From CBDCGJ01 sp965216645 (GTDB lineage: Bacteria; Pseudomonadota; Alphaproteobacteria; GCA-2731375), in NCBI GenBank assembly GCA_965216645.1, contig CBDCGJ010000016.1, positions 1-64,000 of the forward strand: a stretch of 64,000 bases of DNA, in the 5' to 3' direction. Within the stretch, counting starts at the first letter, position 1. Each line of letters begins with the position of its first letter. This document shows, piece after piece, positions 52,879-60,826 of the stretch. The notes under the pieces are model-generated. The model was not told where the DNA came from. It did no database searches and worked only from the letters and a program-made list of their open reading frames with translations. Both the position numbers and the translations under genes were made by a program.

Positions 52879-55167
52879 TCATTTTTTCCTTTTCCTCTTC
52901 CATCGTCCCCGATACTGTACGTTCTTGACTTTACAGCCACCTGGTACAAATGTGAGGCGTATGCCATTCTTTTCCGTGTGAATGTGCGTTCCTTTATGCC
53001 ATTTCGGGCCCGGCTTCCTTTCATAGCCATGGTTTTCCCAGGTGATTTTTCTTCCTCCAGGTGTCTTCCAAATCGTTTTGTCACGCCCAGGTGTCCCATC
53101 TGGCATTCCTTGAGTCCCCGGAGGTACGTCTGGCATATCGGTGCCTGGTCCAAACCGACGCTCCATTCCTTTCTTCGTTCTCGGCCATCTCCTTCCATTA
53201 TGCACCCAAGCTCCGTTTCCACCTACGAAGAATGTGTGGTCGTCAGCCACTTCTAGATTGAAGGCAGGTGCGACCTGTTTTATGCGTTCGCTGCGGTGCA
53301 TGGTCAACCAATCGCCACCGGACGACATAACCTCGTCGCCGACTTTCAGAGTCGACGCGTCAACCCAACCCTTGTCTTTTAAGTAGAAGGGATGACCATC
53401 GGTGGTGGTTAGAGTTTCAACGACGCTACCGTCTGAGTCCTTAGCAAGTTTCAATTCCAGCTGATCGGCATGGTTGGAGAAGAATATCTCTAGGACCGGC
53501 TGATAGCTTTCCTCACCCGTCAACTCGTCACGAGCCAGGACCATGTCGCCCGGTTCGAGTTTGGCGATCTCCACAGGTCCCCGGTCGGTCTGGACCAACG
53601 TGTCTGGGGCGAAGCTGTTGTCGCTTGCTGTGCCGAGCGCGAACCCGATGCCGGCAGCCGCTCCTAGGCGGCGCATTAGCTTCTTGGCCTTGCACATACC
53701 GCCTTTCAGCCCCTTGGGCACAAACTTCCTGCAGGGATTGAGGGCGTCGTTCGCCGCGACGATGAGATCCAAATTCGGATCGTTGATGACGGCGTTGGCG
53801 GCGTCGAGGCCGCTGAGGATGACGTCGAAGAGGCAGGCGAGGGCTTTGCCGGTGCGGTTAATACTGCCGGCGGCTGCCGCGCCGATCGTGCCAGTCCCAG
53901 CGCGGCCGGCGGCGCTGAGGCCGCTCGGGTCGATCAGGTTGACCGGGTCATTGAAGACATACGCATAGAGATTGCTGTCGCCGCCGGTGAAGCCGATGGG
54001 GTCGCTGGAGATGAACCTGCCGGCCTGCGGGTCGTAGTAGCGGGCGCGGTAGAAGTAGAGGCCGGATTCGGGGTCGTATTCACGGGCGGTGAAGCCGTAG
54101 GGGTTGGCGACGGTTTCGGTGACGGAGATGCGGTTGCCGAAGGCGTCGTAGATGTACTCGTTGACGACGGCACCGGCGGCGTCGGTGACGTGGCTGATGG
54201 AGCCGTCTTGGGCGGCATGGAAGTAATAGGTTTGGCCGGCGCGTTCCATGACCAGGGGGTGGTCCACGTAAGGGCCGTGGCTGTATTTGGCCAACAGGGT
54301 GCCCGTGCCGTCGAACTCGGCGAGGATGTCCCAGCCGTCGTAGAGGTATCTGGTGACGGTGCCGTTGACGTTTTTCTCGATGCGGCGGCCGAAGGCGTCG
54401 TAGGCGTAGGTCGCGGTGGTGGTGTCCGGGAAGGTGATCTGGATCAGGCGGTCGAGGCTATCCCAGGTATACGTCGTGACGTCGCCGCTGGCCTTGTCGG
54501 TCTTGCTCGTGAGGTTGCCGTTGGCGTCGTAGACGTAGCTATAGGCATCGTCCTCGAGCAGGCGGTTGGCGTCGTCGTGGCTGTGAGACACGCTGGCGTG
54601 GGAGTTCGTCCGGTTGCCCTCGGCGTCGTAGGCGTAGCTTTCATTGCCCTCCGTGTCGGTGACGGCGGCTAGGCGGTTGAGCTGGTCGTAGAGATAGGAC
54701 CGGCTGCGGCTCAGGCCCGTGATGCCGGTGATATTGCCGGCGGCGTCGTGGCTCAGCGCGTTCTGCACGAAGGGGCTGCCGCCGGCGCTGTGGTCGAGGC
54801 CGGTCAGGAGGCTGGTCGCGCTGCCATACTGGAACGCGGCGGCGTTGCCGTTCGGGAACGCGATGGTCGCCATCTGCCCGCCGGGGCGGTAGGTCAGCGT
54901 GAGCGGGTCTCCGGTGGGCGGGGTCAGGCCGGTCATGCGGTCGTTCAGGTCGTGGGCGAAGGCCCAGGTCCCGAGCGCCCCGCCGGCGAGACCGGCGCGG
55001 TTGTCGCGACGGTCGTAACTGTGGCTCAGCACATGCTGGGGCTGCAGGCCGGCCGGACCGGTGGTCGCCGTGGCCAGGCGGTGAATCACGTCATAGGTGA
55101 AGGCCAGATCCGACGCGTTATCGTTTGCCCCGGTTAGGTTATCGAAGCTGTCATAGGCGTATGTCAC
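52879..55167 (-). CDS. Rhs protein with HINT pretoxin and basic His-rich tip, cassette 6
   Basis: At 762 readable residues this is the second-longest frame in the array. It includes several YD repeats, YRARYYDPQAGRFISSDPIGF (near residue 385), the AGRAGTGTIGAAAAG linker and a HINT domain (~525-665: NSFAPDTLVQTDRGPVEIAKLEPGD, TTDGHPFYLKDKGW, GAWVHN). The ~105-residue tip (WPRTKKGMERRFGPGTDMP ... RKITWENHGYERKPGPKWHKGTHIH ... YRGRWKRKRKK) is basic with conserved-looking His residues. Its family is not recognised; nuclease activity is a guess. About 1 kb of the core is nearly identical to cassette 3. Confidence 0.83.
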   Translation of the reverse strand: MTYAYDSFDNLTGANDNASDLAFTYDVIHRLATATTGPAGLQPQHVLSHSYDRRDNRAGLAGGALGTWAFAHDLNDRMTGLTPPTGDPLTLTYRPGGQMATIAFPNGNAAAFQYGSATSLLTGLDHSAGGSPFVQNALSHDAAGNITGITGLSRSRSYLYDQLNRLAAVTDTEGNESYAYDAEGNRTNSHASVSHSHDDANRLLEDDAYSYVYDANGNLTSKTDKASGDVTTYTWDSLDRLIQITFPDTTTATYAYDAFGRRIEKNVNGTVTRYLYDGWDILAEFDGTGTLLAKYSHGPYVDHPLVMERAGQTYYFHAAQDGSISHVTDAAGAVVNEYIYDAFGNRISVTETVANPYGFTAREYDPESGLYFYRARYYDPQAGRFISSDPIGFTGGDSNLYAYVFNDPVNLIDPSGLSAAGRAGTGTIGAAAAGSINRTGKALACLFDVILSGLDAANAVINDPNLDLIVAANDALNPCRKFVPKGLKGGMCKAKKLMRRLGAAAGIGFALGTASDNSFAPDTLVQTDRGPVEIAKLEPGDMVLARDELTGEESYQPVLEIFFSNHADQLELKLAKDSDGSVVETLTTTDGHPFYLKDKGWVDASTLKVGDEVMSSGGDWLTMHRSERIKQVAPAFNLEVADDHTFFVGGNGAWVHNGRRWPRTKKGMERRFGPGTDMPDVPPGTQGMPDGTPGRDKTIWKTPGGRKITWENHGYERKPGPKWHKGTHIHTEKNGIRLTFVPGGCKVKNVQYRGRWKRKRKK

Positions 55168-55450
55168 CGTGCCCTCGGTACCCGGCTTGGTGACCTGGGT
55201 CAGACGGCTGAGCGCGTCATAGGCATAGGCGAAGACCTGCCCCTTGGGATCGATCAGACCGGTCAGATTGTCAGAAGAGGCGTTGAGCGCGCGAGCGCGA
55301 CCGGGAACCTAGATATGGCGCGGAGCGCGTCAGCGCGACAGGGAACAGATCTTTGTCATAGCTGTAGGCAAAGGTCTCCAACGCCGGATTACGCGGTCGA
55401 TGAGATCGTGGGCGAACACCGTGACCTTGCCGATGTCGTCGGCGGTGGAG
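55168..55450 (-). pseudogene. Out-of-frame 5' rhs core of cassette 6
   Basis: Rhs core (DALSRLTQVTKPGTEG, LIDPKGQVFAYAYD) interrupted by two palindromic copies (55277-55308 and 55316-55346). A further deletion after the NPALETFAYSYD codons removes part of the HDLFDRVIRRT repeat. It ends at a reduced junction module. Confidence 0.75.
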
Positions 55451-55510
55451 ATAGGTCAGCAATGATGCCGATTCCATTTGGGCACGGGGGAGAGCTGAAA
55501 TGGCTTGTAA
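55451..55510. repeat. Junction module copy that lost its parS site
   Basis: Reads aggtcagcaatgatgccgattcc: the two ggtcagca direct repeats that flank parS in other copies have collapsed to one, removing the palindrome between them. Downstream only a shortened module remains. Confidence 0.7.
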
Positions 55511-55610
55511 TTGTTCTTTTTTGCGTCATAGCTATCGAATCAAGTTGAATTCGGCCTAGCTTCAGCAAATAAAACCAGCATTTTACTTGGAAACCTAACC
55601 ATTTTCCTTA
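55511..55610. other. Spacer downstream of the LRR immunity gene
   Basis: AT-rich, no ORF or repeat recognised. Confidence 0.3.
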
Positions 55611-56492
55611 TTAATCAGTTTGATTGATTTCAGCGATCAAATGCTCCGCAGACGGCCGATAATGGCGTCTTCTTGCCAAGGCAACATACTCCAAAGAAGG
55701 CATATGTCTCAAAAACTCCAAATCTCCGTCCAAAATCGTCGTAGTTTCACCGGCCGCCATAAACTCCTTTAGATTTATGTGGCCTGAGAACGCTCGCGCT
55801 GTATTTATCTGACCGCAATTAAGAAGCTTCAAAACATTCAGAGTTTTGACATCGGCCAACACATTTATGTCTCTAATTTTCTTACAGCTGTACAACTCAA
55901 TATATTTGAGATGTTTTAATGAATCTATACCATCTAAAGAAAGTAGAGCTGGGCAGTAAACCAGTTTTAGTTTTTCTAAATTTCTCAAAGATTCAATACC
56001 GTCTAAGCATTTGAGTTGACGTGACCGGACCTCAAGATGCTCAAGTTTAGTTAATTTTGACAACTCGCCTATATCCGTACCAGGATATCGGTCGATGAAT
56101 AACTGCTGCAAATTCTCGCAGTCAAAAACACTATCTAACCACGGACTCCAATCCGTTGATACCCGCCGTAAAGATGGAAGTTTTGTAAAATCAAATGGTG
56201 TTTTCTTCGTAGGTGCTGTTAAGAAAATCTGTTGTAAATCAGAGAGTGCGTATATTGGCGTAAGGTCTTCAATCGACGAATCATCGATTGAAATCTTCAA
56301 TATTCGCTTAAGTTTTCGTAAAAAACCTAAATTTCTAGGGCGATGCTTCCCAAAATATCCTGAGAACCTTAATTCAGTAACATTGTATTTATCAATGACT
56401 TTATACAGCGTGTCATCCCAATCGCGTGTAAATCCGATTGCTGTGCTGCCGTCATCCTCTTGATAAATCTGAAGGCCTTTGACTTTTTTCAT
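55611..56492 (-). CDS. Leucine-rich-repeat putative immunity protein of cassette 7
   Basis: The 293-aa protein has about eight ~22-residue leucine-rich repeats between residues 50 and 270 (LTKLEHLEVRSRQLKCLDGIESLRNLEKLKLVYCPALLSLDGIDSLKHLKYIELYSCKKIRDI). It lacks a signal peptide and is AT-rich. It starts 1 nt after the stop of the GIY-YIG toxin gene, indicating translational coupling. The repeat solenoid would serve as a protein-binding surface for the toxin. Immunity function is inferred from position. Confidence 0.75.
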   Translation of the reverse strand: MKKVKGLQIYQEDDGSTAIGFTRDWDDTLYKVIDKYNVTELRFSGYFGKHRPRNLGFLRKLKRILKISIDDSSIEDLTPIYALSDLQQIFLTAPTKKTPFDFTKLPSLRRVSTDWSPWLDSVFDCENLQQLFIDRYPGTDIGELSKLTKLEHLEVRSRQLKCLDGIESLRNLEKLKLVYCPALLSLDGIDSLKHLKYIELYSCKKIRDINVLADVKTLNVLKLLNCGQINTARAFSGHINLKEFMAAGETTTILDGDLEFLRHMPSLEYVALARRRHYRPSAEHLIAEINQTD

Positions 56493-56493
56493 G

Positions 56494-56900
56494 CTAATCT
56501 TCTAGGCCTAACTTTTTGCGTCTTCTTTTTCCAACGGGATCAATCTTATTTGCCACTTTGTCACTGAATCTTGCTGGAATACCACCGGAGTTTTTCCGCA
56601 CACGGCAAAACTCCGCTACTTGTCTCATTGTTCTGCCCCCATCTACCTGTTTTGTCCATGCCGCTTTTTTAGGGTCTTTTCGACCTGCGCGTTCATGATC
56701 ACGAAGTCTTTTCTCAATGTCACCTGATTCTCCTGTATAGGGCAATCCTCCATTTCTCATATCTGGAAACTCGTAGATGCCGGCAGTGTTGTGAACCCAT
56801 ACCGCCAATTCTCCGACAAAGAATGTATGATTAGTCGCAACTTCTAGATTAAATGCTGGCGCGATCTGCTCAAGGCGTTCAGCACGGTAAACGGTCAACC
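56494..56900 (-). pseudogene. 3' part of rhs cassette 7: HINT end and GIY-YIG nuclease tip
   Basis: From the IS3 boundary the frame encodes the end of the HINT domain (VYRAERLEQIAPAFNLEVATNHTFFVGELAVWVHN). A ~90-residue tip follows: AGIYEFPDMRNGGLPYTGESGDIEKRLRDHERAGR matches the GIY-YIG nuclease start (GIY, then YTG in place of YIG, and an Arg on the next helix). The remaining part is basic. A GTG-type start could still yield 134 aa. It continues exactly in frame with 60827 once the IS3 and one AACC copy are removed. Confidence 0.85.
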
Positions 56901-56913
56901 CGACCTGCCCCCA

Positions 56914-57066
56914 TTATCCGCTCACTTTGACGGAGAGTGCTTCCGTTTGATTTATGCCCGACTGGGCGGTTTGCCTCATCACGGCAGGGGTTAACCCCTG
57001 CCGTGATGAGGCGAATTCGTTTGGCGTCCGATAGCCGAGCGCGCTGTGTGGACGCTGAGTGTTGTA
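56914..57066 (-). pseudogene. Detached C-terminus of the IS3 OrfB
   Basis: Reads TQRPHSALGYRTPNEFASSRQG, the standard end of an IS3 OrfB integrase core, then LTPAVMRQTAQSGINQTEALSVKVSG and a stop at 56914. It completes the frame that ends at 59746 (AWRLDYN) on the other side of the nested element. Confidence 0.85.
56973..57012. repeat. Perfect 40-bp palindrome
   Basis: Half-site GCCTCATCACGGCAGGGGTT followed directly by its exact reverse complement, with no spacer. It lies in the 3' end of the IS3 orfB and is translated within it. Confidence 0.9.
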
Positions 57067-57090
57067 CAACAGGGTTTTCCAACGCCCACA

Positions 57091-57435
57091 TTACAGGTGA
57101 GCAGGAGGTTTTTTACCGCCATCATCCTTGGTATGGCCGGACCGTCTTGATCACAAGCGTTGTTGAGAAGTCTTTTGGTTTGATCGCTCGGTGCCGACTG
57201 GGCGGTGGCGGATTTTGCCTTCCCCTTGAAGTACCGCTTTGGATGTTGGAGCGATCGGTGTGCTCGGCGGCTCGATCTGGAGACTACCCCGAGGTTGATG
57301 TCGCGGCCCTTGCTGCCTTGCAGGCGTTGCTGGGTGAAGTTGGCGACAGTGTTCTGGCCGGCCCCCGGAATCCTACGACAGTCCCTGATTTGAGCGCAGA
57401 CTCGATGTCTGGTGATCAGATTCGGGGAGATACTC
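57091..57435 (+). CDS. Possible DUF5372-like small protein of the recombinase element
   Basis: The plus-strand frame (open 56937-57635) inside the element reads EQEVFYRHHPWYGRTVLITSVVEKSFGLIARCRLGGGGFCLPLEVPLWMLERSV. This resembles the HP..YG opening of small DUF5372-type proteins commonly found before serine recombinases. No ATG or GTG start is visible before the motif, so initiation is unclear. After about 57435 the frame overlaps the next small ORF and is probably not coding. Function unknown. Confidence 0.45.
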
Positions 57436-57642
57436 ATGCGCCATCATCGCAAGCCGCCCATCCAGTTCAACTTGTTCGATCCTTCAAACCTAGCCGAACC
57501 GATGACAATGCCGGGTTGGCAGGCCCTTCCGTTTCAGACCCGCGAGACACTCACCGGGCTGATGGCGCACCTGTTGCTGGCGCACGACCAAGTGTCAGCG
57601 AGAAGACAAGGACAGGACGTCGGGGAGGTCAATGATGACTGA
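57436..57642 (+). CDS. Small conserved-type ORF preceding the serine recombinase
   Basis: A 68-aa protein (MRHHRKPPIQFNLFDPSNLAEPMTMPGWQALPFQTRETLTGLMAHLLLAHDQ). Its stop overlaps the recombinase start (aatgatgactga), so translation is coupled. Similar short ORFs often precede large serine recombinases in proteobacterial elements; function is unknown. ATG 57436 is chosen over the upstream ATG at 57412. Confidence 0.65.
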   Translation: MRHHRKPPIQFNLFDPSNLAEPMTMPGWQALPFQTRETLTGLMAHLLLAHDQVSARRQGQDVGEVNDD

Positions 57643-59716
57643 GAAGATCCAACGCCATCATCTGGCGCGCAAAGCTATCCTGTATGTTCGCCAATCATCG
57701 CTTCATCAGGTGCTGCACAATCGTGAGAGCAGGGCACTGCAATATGCCATGGCCGGACGGCTCGGCCAGTTGGGTTGGAGGGATATCGAGACCGTCGATG
57801 AAGACCTTGGCCGCTCGGCCTCCGGCAGTGCCGAGCGGGCCGGTTTCGAGCGCATGGTCGCGGAAGTCTGTCTCGGCAAGGTCGGCGCGGTGGCGGCTCG
57901 CGAAGTCTCCCGCTTTGCCCGCAACAGCAGGGACTGGCAGCAATTGATCGAGATGTGCCGGGTTGTGGATTGCGTGCTGATCGACCAGGAGACGGTCTAC
58001 GCGCCGCGCCAGAGCAATGACCGGCTGCTGCTTGGTTTGAAGGGTTCCCTCAACGAATATGAACTTGACCTTTTACGCCAGCGCTCACTTGCCGCGCGCC
58101 ATGAGAAAGCCAAGCGGGGCGAACTTATCGTTGCCGCCCCGGTTGGCTATATAAAAGCCGGCGACCGCTTGGAGAAAGACCCTGACCGCCGGGTGCAGGA
58201 AGCGATCAAACTGGTTTTCGACAAAGTCGCTGAATTGGGCAGTGTCCGCCAGGCTCTGTTGTGGTTTTTGGAGCACGGGATCGATTTACCGGCAAAACGG
58301 AAGAATGGCGAGACGATCTGGCGCCGGCCTTGTTATCATACGCTGCACCGGATGATTGCAAACCCGGTTTACGGTGGCGCCTACGCCTATGGCAAAACCA
58401 AGGCGGTAACAGGTTACGGCGCCTCGGGCCTGCGCGTTAAAGCCCAGCGCATACCGCGTGGTGAATGGTTGGCGCTAAAGCCTGGAGCGCATGAAGGCTA
58501 TGTTGATTGGGAGCGAGCGGAAGCAATACGCAAAATGGTCAGTGACAATACTCCAACAAGCCGGCACCATGGCGCCGCCAAACACGGCGATGCATTGCTT
58601 GCCGGATTGCTTCGATGCCGGCGTTGCGGGCGCAAACTGTCGCTTCGCTATACCGGCGCCAAGCACAATATTCCGCGCTATTCCTGTTGTCGCGGACAGC
58701 TCGACAACGGCGAGCCACGCTGTATCGCCTTTGGCGGCCTGCGTGTTGATGACGCTATCGAAGAAGTTTTGCTTGCGGTGGTCGCGCCTGGCGCCATCGA
58801 AGCGGCAATCAAAGCGCAAGCTGAAGCGGCGAGCCGGCGTGATCAGGTCCGCGATGCGCTCGCCCGTGATCTGGAAGCGGCGCGCTATGCGAGCGACCGC
58901 GCCTTCCGGCAATACGATGCCACGGACCCGGCCAACCGGCTGGTGGCCGGAGAATTGGAGGCAAGATGGAATGCCGCTCTTATCCGGCAAAGCGAGATTG
59001 ATGCCAAGATCAATGCCCATGATGCCTCAGAAGTTCTAAGCCTGCCCGCCATGCCTGACACCTTCGCGACCTTGGCCGGCAATCTGCAAACCGTTTGGCA
59101 GGCGCCGACAACCGATGCCCGTTTGAAGAAGCGTATCACGCGCACCCTGATCCACGAAGTCATCGCCGATATTGACGACAAAAAAACAGACGGTTCGGGC
59201 GAGATTGTGCTGATCATTCATTGGATGGGTGGCGTCCATACCGAGCTACGCCTGCCACGGCGGCGGCGCGGCCAGCGCAACAGCACACCAGGCGATGTTG
59301 TCGAGGCAATCACACAGCTGACTTTAATTGCCAATGATGATCTGATTGCCGGGATCCTCAATCGCAACGGTCTTCGTACCGGACACGGTAATCGTTGGAC
59401 CCGCGAGCGGGTCTGTTCGCTACGCTCGCATCGCAAAATTCCAGCCTTCCGCCCCGCCCCCGATGGTGTGGAAGCTTGGCTCAATCTGACCAAAGCGGCC
59501 GCGTTCCTGGGCATCGCGCCAAAGACCCTTAGACTGGCGGCCCAAGCAGGCCGGATCAACGCCATCCATCCACTGCCCGATGGCCCGTGGCTGTTCGAAC
59601 GCACGGAATTGCAAGGATCGGCAGGTCAAAGCGTCGCGGGACAAGCCAAAAAACGACCAAACCACCCCACAGGACCATGCCCAGAACAACAAAACCTATT
59701 CAAATCAACAGCATAG
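57635..59716 (+). CDS. Large serine recombinase
   Basis: A 693-aa protein. The N-terminal resolvase domain has the catalytic serine in AILYVRQSSLHQ (about residue 20), VDEDLGRSASG, and REVSRFARNSRDWQQLIEMC with the active-site arginines. The recombinase domain (PVGYIKAGDRLEKDPDRRVQEAIKLVF) and a zinc ribbon (LLRCRRCGRKLSLRY ... YSCCRG) follow. A coiled-coil region and a C-terminal helix-turn-helix-like LNLTKAAAFLGIAPKTLRLAAQAGRI complete it. ATG 57635 is 6 nt from a ggggagg site. It probably catalyses insertion and excision of its own element. Confidence 0.93.
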   Translation: MTEKIQRHHLARKAILYVRQSSLHQVLHNRESRALQYAMAGRLGQLGWRDIETVDEDLGRSASGSAERAGFERMVAEVCLGKVGAVAAREVSRFARNSRDWQQLIEMCRVVDCVLIDQETVYAPRQSNDRLLLGLKGSLNEYELDLLRQRSLAARHEKAKRGELIVAAPVGYIKAGDRLEKDPDRRVQEAIKLVFDKVAELGSVRQALLWFLEHGIDLPAKRKNGETIWRRPCYHTLHRMIANPVYGGAYAYGKTKAVTGYGASGLRVKAQRIPRGEWLALKPGAHEGYVDWERAEAIRKMVSDNTPTSRHHGAAKHGDALLAGLLRCRRCGRKLSLRYTGAKHNIPRYSCCRGQLDNGEPRCIAFGGLRVDDAIEEVLLAVVAPGAIEAAIKAQAEAASRRDQVRDALARDLEAARYASDRAFRQYDATDPANRLVAGELEARWNAALIRQSEIDAKINAHDASEVLSLPAMPDTFATLAGNLQTVWQAPTTDARLKKRITRTLIHEVIADIDDKKTDGSGEIVLIIHWMGGVHTELRLPRRRRGQRNSTPGDVVEAITQLTLIANDDLIAGILNRNGLRTGHGNRWTRERVCSLRSHRKIPAFRPAPDGVEAWLNLTKAAAFLGIAPKTLRLAAQAGRINAIHPLPDGPWLFERTELQGSAGQSVAGQAKKRPNHPTGPCPEQQNLFKSTA

Positions 59717-59745
59717 AGAGATGGGTGTTATGAAACAGGATTGTA

Positions 59746-60543
59746 GTCGAGCCGCCAGGCCTTGATGATACGGCGGGCATCGGCCAGGTTGGCGAACCAG
59801 TGCTCGTTCAGACATTCGTCGCGGAACCGACCGTTGAAGCTTTCGATGAAAGCATTCTGGTTCGGCTTGCCGGGCTCAATGAAGTTGAGCCGGACATTAT
59901 TCTTGTAGGCCCACGCGTCGAGCGCTTTCGAGATCATCTCGGGACCATTGTCCAGGATGATCTCCAGCGGCAGGCCGCGCGTTGCCTTCAATCGATCCAA
60001 AACTCGCACCACCCGGGATCCGGTCAGCGAGGTGTCGACTTCGATCGCCGGGCACTCGCGGCTGAAGTCGTCGACGATGTTGAGACATCGAAAGCGCTGA
60101 CCCGTTGCCGTCATGTCGTGTTGGAAGTCCATCGACCAACGCTCATTGACCGCGGTCGGAATGATCATCGGACACCGTTCCGTCCGCGCGATCCGCTTGC
60201 GCTTGCGGCGGCGTACTTGCAGGCCTTCCTCGACATAGACGCGATGAACTTTCTTGTGGTTCACAAGCCAACCCTCTCGACGCAACAGAACATAAATCCG
60301 GCGATAACCGAAACGCCGGCGCAACGCGGCCAGCGCCTTGATCCGCGTACGCAGAGCTTCGTCATCCCGGCGCCGGCCGCGATAGCGATAGGTCGAAGGG
60401 TGGATATTGGCCAAGCGGCAGGCCCGGCGCTCGGACAAGGCGTGCGCGGAGACCAGATGCGAGACAACCGCTCGCTTTCCGCTTGGCCTTACCACTTTCG
60501 GGCAACGACGTCCTTCAGGGCCGCATTGTCTAACATCGCCTCC
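59746..60543 (-). pseudogene. IS3-family transposase OrfB, interrupted near its 3' end
   Basis: Encodes VVSHLVSAHALSERRACRLANIHPSTYRYRGRRRDDEALRTRI, then an rve core with RWSMDFQHDMTATGQRF (Asp), LPLEIILDNGPEMISKALDAWA (Asp) and GKPNQNAFIESFNGRFRDECLNEHWF (Glu). It breaks off after AWRLDYN at the TTGTA junction; three codons of the inserted element and a stop follow. Codons upstream of about 60543 in the same frame are shadow over orfA. Confidence 0.88.
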
Positions 60544-60752
60544 GCCAGCAAACGCTTCAACTTGGCGTTCTCCGACTCCAGTTCCCGCAAACGCTTGGCG
60601 TCCGACACTTCCATGCCGCCGAACTTCGACTTCCAACGATAAAACGTCTGCTCGGCGATACCGTGCCGGCGGGTAATCTCCTTAACCGAAAATCCAGCCT
60701 CCTGCTCCTTCAGGATGCCAATAATCTGCTCTTCACTAAAACGCTTTCTCAT
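60489..60752 (-). CDS. IS3-family transposase OrfA
   Basis: An 87-aa helix-turn-helix protein (MRKRFSEEQIIGILKEQEAGFSVKEITRRHGIAEQTFYRWKSKFGGMEVSDAKRLRELESENAKLKRLLAEAMLDNAALKDVVARKW) of the IS407-type group of IS3. The C-terminal part is a leucine zipper. It overlaps orfB in another frame, the usual setup for an OrfAB fusion by -1 frameshift. Start ATG 60752 follows aggactt-like sequence. Confidence 0.9.
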   Translation of the reverse strand: MRKRFSEEQIIGILKEQEAGFSVKEITRRHGIAEQTFYRWKSKFGGMEVSDAKRLRELESENAKLKRLLAEAMLDNAALKDVVARKW

Positions 60753-60826
60753 AAAGTCCTCCGTTCCTTAATTTAACGGAAAACTCTCTTTCAACGTGAA
60801 CCAGTTTTTGGGGAGCAGGTCGAACC

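Larger units (their letters stand above)
57067..59745 (+). mobile_element. Large-serine-recombinase element inserted in the IS3 orfB
   Basis: Direct repeat TTGTA occurs at both edges (57062-57066 and 59741-59745). Deleting one repeat plus the element rejoins IS3 orfB as AWRLDYNTQRPHSALG with no frame change. The element carries a possible DUF5372-like gene, a small ORF and a 693-aa serine recombinase, all on the plus strand. The short direct repeat is consistent with a serine-recombinase crossover core. Confidence 0.88.
56901..60822 (-). mobile_element. IS3-family element with a nested serine-recombinase element
   Basis: Ends CGACCTGCCCCCATTATCC (56901) and, from the other strand at 60822, CGACCTGCTCCCCAAAAAC are matching inverted repeats. 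A 4-bp target duplication AACC flanks it (56897-56900 and 60823-60826). Removing the element and one AACC restores an open HINT reading frame (TSGGSWLTVYRAERLE). The IS3 itself is ~1.24 kb; its orfB is split by a 2.68-kb insertion at 57067-59745. Confidence 0.9.
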
